A stretch of 39,686 bases of DNA from Verrucomicrobiota bacterium (lineage in GTDB: Bacteria; Verrucomicrobiota; Verrucomicrobiia; Palsa-1439): NCBI GenBank assembly GCA_003152315.1, contig PLZV01000033.1, positions 1 to 39,686 of the forward strand. The letters are read 5' to 3'. A program made the translations under genes and the position numbers. The stretch's first letter is position 1, and each line of letters starts with the position of its first letter. Of this stretch, positions 8,327 to 15,416 are shown one piece after another. Under the pieces are notes generated by a model, which saw only the letters and a program-made list of their open reading frames with translations, was not told where the DNA came from and did no database searches.

Positions 8327-9379
8327 TCAGAGCCGGGCGGCTTGTCGCCGTTGGCGGCGAATGGCCCGGAGGTCGCTGTAGCCGATAAGCCGGTGACGCT
8401 GTTCGTCCCAAAGGCGGAAGGTGAATGACTTGAAGCTTGAGAAGAGGGTCACCGGTGGCACGGTCTGAAACAGTGGCTCGGCGTTGTGGCACTTCTCGAG
8501 GTTGTAGTTGGGAATCCGTGGGCTGAGATGATGGATATGATGGAATCCGATGTTGCCTGAGAACCATTGAAGCAACTTCGGAAGCTTGTAAAAAGAACTA
8601 CCCTTCAGCGCCGCCTCGGTGTAATCCCACTCCTCGCGGCGTTCCCAGTAAACTCCTTCAAATTGATGCTGCACATAGAACAACCACACGCCAGCCGTAC
8701 CGGCCATTGATACCACGCTCACTTGAATCAGCAGGTAAGCCTTCCAGCCGAAGACGGAGATCATGCCGCCGACCAGGCCCACGAGGGCGAGGTTCGTCCA
8801 ATACACGGAATGTCGCTCCCGCTTGCTGGCGCCCGGGGATGGAAGGCGATGCTTGATGAGAAACAAGGCGGCTGGGGCAATGACAAATAACACGATGGGG
8901 TTGCGCGCCAGTCGGTAAGCGAACCGTTTCCAGCGCGACGACTCCAGGTATTCCTGCACCGTCAGCGTCCACACATCGCCTTTGCCGCGCCGGTCCAGAT
9001 CACCGGAGCTGGCATGATGCACCGCATGCTCCCACCGCCAGAGGTAATAGGGTGTGAGCGTCACTACGCCCGTGACAAATCCCCAAAAATCATTGGCTTT
9101 GCGCGATTTGAAAAATGAACCATGACCGCAATCGTGAAAAATGATGAAAACGCGCACCAGAAACCCGGCCTCCAGGATTACCAGCGGCACGATGAGCCAA
9201 TAGGACACGGACAAACTGAGATACATCAAATACCAAATTACCGCGTAGGGGACGAGGGAGTTCGTGATCTGCCAAACGCTGCGCCAAACCGATGGCTCCT
9301 GATATTTCGCCACCACTTCTTTCCAAGGCATGGCATTCGCCTGCCGCTCGGCATCCGTATATACTAGTTCTTCAATCAT
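8327..9379 (-). CDS. Membrane fatty acid desaturase
   Basis: This is a 350-aa di-iron membrane desaturase. The three histidine boxes of the acyl-lipid (omega-6/delta-12-like) family are intact: HDCGH at residues 82-86, HAVHH at 118-122, and HHIHH near residue 285. Hydrophobic pairs precede box 1 (about 41-80) and follow box 2 (about 155-215), giving the usual four-helix topology. The open frame runs upstream to 11107, but only because a frameshift in the preceding gene removes its stop. The true start is the ATG at 9379, which has an AAGGA ribosome-binding site 7 nt upstream and leaves a 133-nt gap to the upstream gene. The product would introduce double bonds into membrane lipids. It lies between a thioredoxin-domain gene and msrA. 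Confidence 0.9.
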   Translation of the reverse strand: MIEELVYTDAERQANAMPWKEVVAKYQEPSVWRSVWQITNSLVPYAVIWYLMYLSLSVSYWLIVPLVILEAGFLVRVFIIFHDCGHGSFFKSRKANDFWGFVTGVVTLTPYYLWRWEHAVHHASSGDLDRRGKGDVWTLTVQEYLESSRWKRFAYRLARNPIVLFVIAPAALFLIKHRLPSPGASKRERHSVYWTNLALVGLVGGMISVFGWKAYLLIQVSVVSMAGTAGVWLFYVQHQFEGVYWERREEWDYTEAALKGSSFYKLPKLLQWFSGNIGFHHIHHLSPRIPNYNLEKCHNAEPLFQTVPPVTLFSSFKSFTFRLWDEQRHRLIGYSDLRAIRRQRRQAARL

Positions 9380-9512
9380 GGCGTTCCTTTTGCGGAATTC
9401 CCCCAAATGAATGGAAGCTGAACCACCTCCTTGAGGTTCCGCTGTAGCCTCAATATACCCCCCAATCGTTTCTCCGGCAACATCGAAAACCAAAAAACGC
9501 CACCGATCCATT

Positions 9513-10990
9513 TCACCACGAATAGGCACCGGCGTCGTCAAGTGCCAGCAGGTATTCGCCGACCATGCGGCCCTGATCGTCGAGCGTACGAGGTGTGGCG
9601 ATGGCGGCGAGGATATGCCGGGCGCGTTCGCGCCAAATGGCTTCGTCCTTATTGAGGTTCGCGAAGAATCGCGCACACACCACGTTATGGACAAATGGTT
9701 GTTGGCGGCGTTCTCGTCCGGGGTGTGCTCGAAATACCCACCCGACTTGGCATCTACAAAATTCTTTACGGTTGCCAGTGCAATGCGTTTGGCCGCGAGA
9801 CCATAACGCGAATCGCCACTCACCAACCCCAGCCGTACAAGCCCCCAGCCGAACGCCGCGGCATCGGCGAGATAGAACGGGCCGGTTTTTCGGTCGGCAT
9901 CGTGTGTTGCCTCATACAGGGTGCTGAGTGCGGCGATAGCGAGGCCGTTTTCACGGGCGTAGACGTGCGTGTCAATGCGCGGAAAGCCGAGTTTACGGCG
10001 GCTGGCGTCGTCGAGCGCGTAGTACGTATGGCCATCCACGAATGCCTTGTCTTTCTCGTGCGCGTTGAGGTCGGCGTCTTGCGTGGCGAAGAAGGTGCCG
10101 TTGGTCGAGGTGAAAAACTTTTCAAGATAGCTGTCAATCTTCCGCGCATCGGCGAGGAACGTCCCGTTGCTTGTCGCCTGCCAGGCGCGTGCGGCGGCCT
10201 CCAGGTTGGCGGCCTGATACGTCATCAGTTTCTCGAAATGCGGTTCGTTCCATTTGCTCGCGGCGGAATACTGGTAGATGCCGCCCCAGACCGGATCGAT
10301 CAGCGCACGCTGTTTTCCGAGACTGAAAACGGCCCGTTGGAAGGCGTTGCTGTTGCCGTGCGCGGCGCGGCGAAGTTCAAATTCGATATTCGCGCCCATG
10401 GGCGCTTTTTGCTGGCGTCCCCAGCCGCCCTCATTGGGGTCATACCAGTCGTCCATGTCACGCGTGACCCGGACACCGATCCACCCCAGCGCGTCAACGG
10501 GCGCGGACGGGTCGGCATCGATATGTCGCGCGTTCTTCGGGTTGGCATGCTCAATATCCGCCAGCGCGTTTTTCAGCTCGTCCGGTGAGAGGTACCCGCG
10601 GAATTTTCCAAGTTCCTCGGCGTCGGGCGAGAAAATCACGGTGGCGGGCCAACCCCACGCGCCGTAGCGTTCGGCCAGGTCGGGTCGCGCGTCGATATCG
10701 ACACGGATCGCCACGAAGCGGTTGCTGAGAGTGCGCCCGATGTCGGGATCCAGGTAGGTCGTCGCGTCCATGACATGGCACCAGTGGCACCACTCGGCGG
10801 CGCAATCAAGGAGGATGAAACGGTGTTCGCGTTTGGCGAGGGCGAAGGACTCGTCCGACCACGCGGCCCATTGGAAAAGCTGCTGGCGTCCGCGCTCGCG
10901 GGCCTTGGCGATATTGACGCTGTCGGGAACGTCCGCCGCGAAGACATTCACGGTGGTAACGAGGACACCGATAGCGACGAGGCGGCGCAT
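9513..10990 (-). CDS. DUF255 thioredoxin-domain protein, frameshifted near the C terminus
   Basis: This is an exported protein of about 492 aa (if repaired) of the DUF255/YyaL (SSP411-like) type. It has a signal peptide (about residues 1-19), a thioredoxin-like domain with the AEWCHWCHVMD motif (Cys68 and Cys71), and a downstream (alpha/alpha)6-barrel-like helical region. The span is 1478 nt, one short of a multiple of three. Around 9685-9686 the frame shifts, and after that point the other frame continues as sensible protein (VVCARFFANLNKDE... EYLLALDDAGAYSW) to a TGA at 9513-9515. One missing A in an AAA run on the coding strand explains it. Unrepaired, translation runs in frame into the desaturase. 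Whether this is a real mutation or a sequence error is unknown. The start at 10990 lies 8 nt from the upstream gene, and an ATG at 11032 is an alternative. Confidence 0.82.
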
Positions 10991-10998
10991 GAAGGATT

Positions 10999-11937
10999 TC
11001 ACGGATGGCAAAACCAACCGAAGGAGGTCCATTCCTTGAACCAATGCTGCACCTGTGCCGGCCAGTCTTTCGCGGCGGACCCACGACGCTTCAACAGAAC
11101 GGCACACGCCTTCTCGATTGTCGCACCCCGCTGCAAGGCCCGCAGGATTTCAAACTGTTCACGGATGAGCGGTTTGTAATAGACCGAGCACTCCATCCGA
11201 TGGACCGCGATATAGAGCCGCTGCGGTTTCAGCCCGCGAAAGCTGATGCGCCGGGCGCGCTTGTGCTGCAAGGCAACGGCGTTGCTGGCTTCGCCACGCA
11301 GCCGGTCATCGCCCTGCTTGGCCGCAATAAGCAGGTCGTCCACGGGATAGCGCACTTCCAGCAGGGTGATGTACGGCTGCAACGCGAGGCGCACTTTGGA
11401 AGGATGGCGACCGAGCAAATCGTCCACATGGATGGTCGGCTTCGTTGCCTCGTCGAAGGCGACGATATTGGCCCATTCGATCCGCACCATATCGAGCGCC
11501 AGTCGCTGGTGCGGCACGGTCCATTTCGGCTCGGCGCGCAAAAAACCCTCGACGCGACGACCGAGATTGCGGAGTGAGAACGATTCCGACGGATAGCGAG
11601 CGAGATAGGCGCGGGCCAGTCGGTCGAATTTCCGGTCGCCGAGGACAGCCCGCAAACCTGGATAATCATCGTAAAAGCAGTCGAGGATGCGGAACCAGTA
11701 CTGGCGGTTGTAGATTTCCAGGCGTTCGAACGAGGTGAGACGGTCGTTGGGCTTGATGATGGCCTCGGCAACGGGAGCGGAAGACTTTTGCATCCGGTTG
11801 CGCGGGGCCAGCGGCCGCATGATCGCGCCCGCCATCAGCGCCTGCAGTTCGCCGAGTTGCCGGGCCGACGCAACTTTAGGCGGACGCGGTTTTGTGCGCG
11901 AACTGGCGGATGAACTGGTTGGCTTTGAGCGCCTCAT
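10999..11937 (-). CDS. bufC: DUF2063 (HvfC/BufC-like) partner of the MNIO enzyme
   Basis: This is a protein of about 312 aa with the DUF2063 N-terminal domain (RQLGELQALMAGAI, then RLTSFERLEIYNRQYWFRILDCFYDDYP) and a C-terminal domain typical of BufC/HvfC proteins. In characterised systems this protein pairs with a DUF692 multinuclear iron oxidase and binds the precursor peptide leader. The ATG at 11937 has a GAGG ribosome-binding site but overlaps the 3' end of the DUF692 gene by 62 nt. The ATG at 11835 avoids the overlap but would cut into the predicted first helix. The neighbouring order precursor-DUF692-DUF2063 supports the assignment. The symbol is given by family and context, not by close sequence identity. 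Confidence 0.85.
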   Translation of the reverse strand: MRRSKPTSSSASSRTKPRPPKVASARQLGELQALMAGAIMRPLAPRNRMQKSSAPVAEAIIKPNDRLTSFERLEIYNRQYWFRILDCFYDDYPGLRAVLGDRKFDRLARAYLARYPSESFSLRNLGRRVEGFLRAEPKWTVPHQRLALDMVRIEWANIVAFDEATKPTIHVDDLLGRHPSKVRLALQPYITLLEVRYPVDDLLIAAKQGDDRLRGEASNAVALQHKRARRISFRGLKPQRLYIAVHRMECSVYYKPLIREQFEILRALQRGATIEKACAVLLKRRGSAAKDWPAQVQHWFKEWTSFGWFCHP

Positions 11938-12730
11938 GGTGAACCTCGTCGAACGACGGAATGCGATCGTCCCACTCCAGCAGCGTGGCGGTGATGCCGG
12001 CCAGTTTGACGGCGCGGGCATAAAGTTCCCAGACGGGGTCCAGCACCGGATGATCGTGGGTATCGAGAATGTATTTTTTGAATTTGGAATGGCCCGCGAT
12101 GTGGATTTGCGCGACGCGGTCGTGGGGAACGTTGTTGACGTAATCGTAGGGATTGAAATTGTGGTTCTTCGAGGAGACGTAGATGTTATTCACGTCGAGC
12201 AGAATGCCGCAGTCGGCCTGTTCGACGACTTCGGTGAGGAACTCCCACTCGGTCATCTCCGAGACATGAAACTCGGTATAGCTGCTGACATTCTCGACGG
12301 CAATGGGTATTTCCAGGAAATCGCGCACCTCGCGGACCTTTTGCGCGGTGACTTTCGCCGCCGCGAACGTGTAGGGCATGGGCAGCAGGTCGTGGGTGTA
12401 GCGGCCATCGACGCTGCCCCAGCAGAGATGGTCGGATAACCACGGCGTCTTGGTTCGCTTCACCAGATTCTTGAGGCGCCTGAGATGCTCGCGGTTCAAC
12501 TTGTCGGCGGAACCGAAATACATCGAGACGCCGTGCTGCACGACGCGGTATTGTTCGAGGATCTGGTCGAGGACTTCCAGGGGACGACCGCCATCGACCA
12601 TGAAGTTTTCGGAGATGATCTCAAACCAATCGACGACGGGCTTGCGCGTGAGGATGTGCTGGTAATGCGGCACCCGCAAGCCGATGCCGATACCGTAATC
12701 GGTGAATCCGTTGAAGCGGTTGGCTGGCAT
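11876..12730 (-). CDS. bufB: DUF692 multinuclear non-heme iron oxidase (MNIO), BufB-like
   Basis: This is a 284-aa TIM-barrel enzyme of the DUF692/MNIO family (MbnB, HvfB and BufB relatives), which oxidatively modify cysteines in ribosomal peptides. Candidate metal ligands are visible in order: PWLSDHLCWG (Asp100/His101), ENVSSY (Glu146), LLDVNNIYVSSKNH (Asp179, Asn181/182, His190), HIAGH (His210/214) and LLEWDDRIP (Glu252). The N terminus GIGIGLRVPHYQHIL matches the family's first strand. The ATG at 12730 was chosen. The frame extends upstream to a TTG at 12781, but that extension is the translated intergenic hairpin. The gene lies directly after the Cys-rich precursor and overlaps the DUF2063 gene, so the likely substrate is the product at 12795-13091. 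Confidence 0.92.
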   Translation of the reverse strand: MPANRFNGFTDYGIGIGLRVPHYQHILTRKPVVDWFEIISENFMVDGGRPLEVLDQILEQYRVVQHGVSMYFGSADKLNREHLRRLKNLVKRTKTPWLSDHLCWGSVDGRYTHDLLPMPYTFAAAKVTAQKVREVRDFLEIPIAVENVSSYTEFHVSEMTEWEFLTEVVEQADCGILLDVNNIYVSSKNHNFNPYDYVNNVPHDRVAQIHIAGHSKFKKYILDTHDHPVLDPVWELYARAVKLAGITATLLEWDDRIPSFDEVHHEALKANQFIRQFAHKTASA

Positions 12731-12745
12731 AAGTAAAGTGATTTG

Positions 12746-12772
12746 GTGGGGGCGCCGCGCAGCCGCCCCCAC
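12746..12772 (-). promoter_or_regulatory. Hairpin between bufA-like precursor and bufB-like enzyme
   Basis: This is a perfect inverted repeat, GTGGGGGCG and CGCCCCCAC, with a 9-bp GC-rich stem and a 9-nt loop. It sits between the precursor stop and the DUF692 start. There is no run of T after it, so it is not a canonical terminator. It could stabilise the precursor mRNA or attenuate transcription so that precursor is made in excess over the modifying enzyme, as in many RiPP operons (inference). It may also be one of the short dispersed palindromes common in this genome. Confidence 0.5.
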
Positions 12773-12794
12773 TTGAATCAATCACGGGTTTTGG

Positions 12795-13091
12795 CTAGGG
12801 CGCGGGAGCGGGCTTCGGCTCGTTCGTGTTGCAGCCGCCCTTACCTTTGCAGGAGTTCTTGCCTTTGCAGCCGTTGTCGCTACCGCTGCAGCCGCCAGTA
12901 CCCTTACAGGAATTCTTCCCCTTGCAGTCGTGCTTGCCCTTGTCGCCGGTATCGTCCATCTGGCCCCAGCTCGACAGGCTCGTGCCGTTGGGGGTGGTGG
13001 TGGACTGGCTGGCATACGTACGCGCGACCGCGCCCGTCATCAAACCGGCCATGGCTGCGCCTGCGACCAATGCTTTCGCTGATCTGTTCAT
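12795..13091 (-). CDS. bufA: Bufferin-like RiPP precursor with six core cysteines
   Basis: This is a 98-aa precursor peptide. Residues 1-28 are a Sec-type signal (NRSAKALVAGAAMAGLMTGAVA core). A Ser/Thr-rich linker follows to about residue 54. The core has six cysteines (56, 62, 68, 75, 81, 87) in two near-identical units of the form CKGKNSCKGxGGC, and ends in a Pro/Ala tail. This architecture matches precursors of MNIO-modified peptides of the bufferin class, which carry a cleavable signal peptide, are exported, and bind copper through thiooxazole-type groups. That chemistry is known from the family and not shown here. A strong GGAGGAG ribosome-binding site precedes the ATG. It is the first gene of the operon and lies next to DUF692 and DUF2063 genes. 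Confidence 0.85.
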   Translation of the reverse strand: MNRSAKALVAGAAMAGLMTGAVARTYASQSTTTPNGTSLSSWGQMDDTGDKGKHDCKGKNSCKGTGGCSGSDNGCKGKNSCKGKGGCNTNEPKPAPAP

Positions 13092-13544
13092 TACTACTCC
13101 TCCGTTGGGTGTTTGGTTGTTTGTGGCCTTCCGTTCCTATCACGCCAGGCAGGAACGAAAATGGATTCAGACTTGATGGAATTTCCGGCTGGAAAATGTG
13201 TGTCTGGGAAGAATCCTGGCATCGTGGGTGTACGATGCGCACCGCGTTGGTTGGATTCGTACGTTTTCACCAAGCTCCGCCGTAATTAAGATACGGTGCG
13301 ACAATGCATTTGGATTTAGACCCGTTAACCAGAGCCGCCATCGGCCCCCGAACGACCTTCACGCCAGCGGCAAAATAATCTACCGAACCGCTGAAAGCAA
13401 ATCGAATCGGAACGGGGGGTGGGGTTCAATACGGGAGTGGCAGCGCCGCTGTTCAGCGTTTCGGGAGGCGACTCAAGGGATACTACCCGGAAATATGCGA
13501 TTGTGCGGGACTGACCCATTTCCCGCGCCCTGAGGGCACTTAGG
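13092..13544. other. Intergenic region upstream of the bufA-like gene
   Basis: About 450 nt without a credible gene. Short frames here are arginine-rich shadows. It must hold the promoter of the bufferin-like operon (read leftwards). No convincing -35/-10 pair could be fixed by eye. A GGAAC box near 13130-13140 on the minus strand could be an ECF-type -35, but this is weak. Confidence 0.4.
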
Positions 13545-15065
13545 TCAGGGCAGAAGCTTTTTGGACCACTCTTGAATTGTGTGCCAATAGGGCAGCGCAC
13601 TTAAAACGGTTGCCGCCGTTGCAATTATTGCCAACCAGAGCATACGGCGCTGGAGAAGGAACGTAATCTCCATGTTTTTGCCAGTTAGATAATCGGCAAA
13701 ATAGGAGTTAATGATACCAACATGCTTCCTTAATCGTTCAGCACGTGTCCGGATCGAGAAGAGTATCGTGTTGCTCAACGGTTCAGGATTCTTGCCAAGT
13801 ACGGCAAACATCTTTTCGAGCCCAGCATCTTTCGCTAGAAGGATCTTTATCCACGAAGCGCCTTGTTCGAAGTCGTTAAGCACTCTATCCAATAGCATTG
13901 ATTCGCGTCTCAGTTGATGGCTCAGTTGGAGCGAGATAGGTACGTGGCGATGTGGAGCACCCCAGACCCCCCTTTTTACGAAGACATCTTTTCTCAGGCG
14001 AGCAACCCTGTCTTCCATCAGATTAAGCAATTCCCAGACTGCAATCCCTGCGGCCAAGCCCCTGAGAACGAATCTTGGACGATAATCCACGTTGTCTTCC
14101 TTGGATAGTGGATCGGCGACGATCACAAGACGGTGGGGCGCTTGTCGCAAAGAATCCTTGTCCGCCCAGACAAATAGTGCTCTCTCGCTCTCATATGTAT
14201 CGAACGAGAACCTAAATCCCAGCCACTCCCACCATCTGCGCCCTCGTTCACGCCACTCCTGGAATTCTTTCTTTACGGTCGGTGCGCCGCGAAGGACAAA
14301 TATCTCGATTGCGGGTAGCGTAGCCGTGTCCGTAGCGTCCTCACCTAGAAAATAACCCTTCAGATACGGACTGACGCATCCCTCAATTCTTCGACGCAAA
14401 TCGTCTTGCCAAAGCTCCATTTGATCGGACGCACCGGAAAATGGAGAAGCAACCGAATGCAGGAACCCCTTCCCGAAGGGTAGAAGGCCCCGAAACTTAA
14501 CGACGGGGAGATAGTATTTGTTCTGCAATTCCGCGACTTGTTGTCGCGCTATCTCAGTCAGATGAACATCGAATGTCAGAATCACCGATGACGAAAGGAA
14601 CTTGTGAATCGCAAGGCTAATATAGCTTACTTCAACTGGCAGTTCCGCCATGTTGCAGCAAAGGCCGACGGAAAACCATGCGTCTTTACCACCCCGACGG
14701 ATCGTTCCTACCTCGGCCCGCCCGCCCGGCCCAATCTCATCCGTAAAAGCCGTGATTGTTTCAGAAACATTGCTAATACCGAATTTGTTCTCGAATTCTG
14801 GAAAGAGCTGATTGAGCCCGGTTCTGAGCTGGTCGAAATCCTCTAAGTGGAACAGCTCGATTAACCGTAAAGTGCGCACTTCAAGGGTTGCTCCATCCGG
14901 AGGACGGCTGCCGTTAAATGCCTCCTCGGCCTCGCGTCTTTGAAATTGACGCAATTCCTGAAGCTGGGCGATCCGACCACCACCGAATTGTGGAAGCTTT
15001 TCGACAAAGTCGAGATACTTTGTCCCGAGCTTTATTCTCCAGCTTTCTGGGATTTGTATAGACAC
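13545..15065 (-). CDS. Large unknown protein with a C-terminal membrane anchor
   Basis: This is a 506-aa protein not recognised as any family. The sequence is mostly soluble and mixed alpha/beta, with several Trp-rich stretches (RGRRWWEWLGF at about 275-285) and many charged helices. Near the C terminus are a basic helix and one clear transmembrane segment (RRMLWLAIIATAATVLSALPYW, about 471-492) followed by a short tail, so it may be a tail-anchored or signalling protein. Codon use is less GC-rich than in the housekeeping genes. The frame opens with a GTG at 15065 without a visible Shine-Dalgarno, so the start is uncertain. It lies downstream of the zinc-ribbon protein and the methyltransferase-nuclease gene, so it could belong to an accessory or defence module. 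That is context only. Confidence 0.55.
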   Translation of the reverse strand: MSIQIPESWRIKLGTKYLDFVEKLPQFGGGRIAQLQELRQFQRREAEEAFNGSRPPDGATLEVRTLRLIELFHLEDFDQLRTGLNQLFPEFENKFGISNVSETITAFTDEIGPGGRAEVGTIRRGGKDAWFSVGLCCNMAELPVEVSYISLAIHKFLSSSVILTFDVHLTEIARQQVAELQNKYYLPVVKFRGLLPFGKGFLHSVASPFSGASDQMELWQDDLRRRIEGCVSPYLKGYFLGEDATDTATLPAIEIFVLRGAPTVKKEFQEWRERGRRWWEWLGFRFSFDTYESERALFVWADKDSLRQAPHRLVIVADPLSKEDNVDYRPRFVLRGLAAGIAVWELLNLMEDRVARLRKDVFVKRGVWGAPHRHVPISLQLSHQLRRESMLLDRVLNDFEQGASWIKILLAKDAGLEKMFAVLGKNPEPLSNTILFSIRTRAERLRKHVGIINSYFADYLTGKNMEITFLLQRRMLWLAIIATAATVLSALPYWHTIQEWSKKLLP

Positions 15066-15148
15066 AGGGAATTACGCCAAAATAGGGTCAGTTCGATTGT
15101 TGTTAGTATAGTTGCGCCATCGTGAAAAGCGAACCGTCTCCTTCATGG

Positions 15149-15409
15149 TCATCTCACCAGCCACTGAATCAACACTATCACCACGATCACAATAAAGGCC
15201 AACGCCCACAAAGAGGGGTTGGCGAAGGCTCGGGCTGGAATGTCGCAGCCGCATCCAGGACAGGAGACGTACGTGTATGATTTGTCACATTTGCGGCACT
15301 CCAGAAAGAACGACCCCAGGATTTTCTTGGCCGACAAAGAACTATTGCCGCAGTTGCGACAGAGGGGAAGAGGGTTCGTCTTCCCGCATTTTGGACAGCG
15401 ACCATTCAT
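15149..15409 (-). CDS. Small zinc-ribbon membrane protein
   Basis: This is an 86-aa protein with four CxxC-type knuckles: CPKC and CRNC near the N terminus, CRKC, then CPGC followed by GC. They form two probable zinc ribbons in residues 1-55. A C-terminal hydrophobic helix (about 62-84, ALAFIVIVVIVLIQWLV) should anchor it in the membrane. Proteins of this plan are often of unknown function and sometimes sense stress or regulate membrane partners. The ATG at 15409 was chosen because the zinc-ribbon pattern begins immediately after it. The longer frame overlaps the end of the methyltransferase gene. It follows that gene by 7 nt and probably shares its transcript. Confidence 0.65.
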   Translation of the reverse strand: MNGRCPKCGKTNPLPLCRNCGNSSLSAKKILGSFFLECRKCDKSYTYVSCPGCGCDIPARAFANPSLWALAFIVIVVIVLIQWLVR

Positions 15410-15416
15410 CTTCGGT

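Noticed and set aside
8327-11107. A single 926-aa thioredoxin-desaturase fusion protein
   Set aside because: The junction sequence is not protein-like, a one-base shift restores the C terminus of the first gene with its own stop, and the desaturase has its own ribosome-binding site and ATG.
12795-12960. CRISPR-like direct repeats in the precursor gene
   Set aside because: The repeats encode the two cysteine units of a peptide, are irregular in length, and lie inside a frame with a good start and ribosome-binding site.
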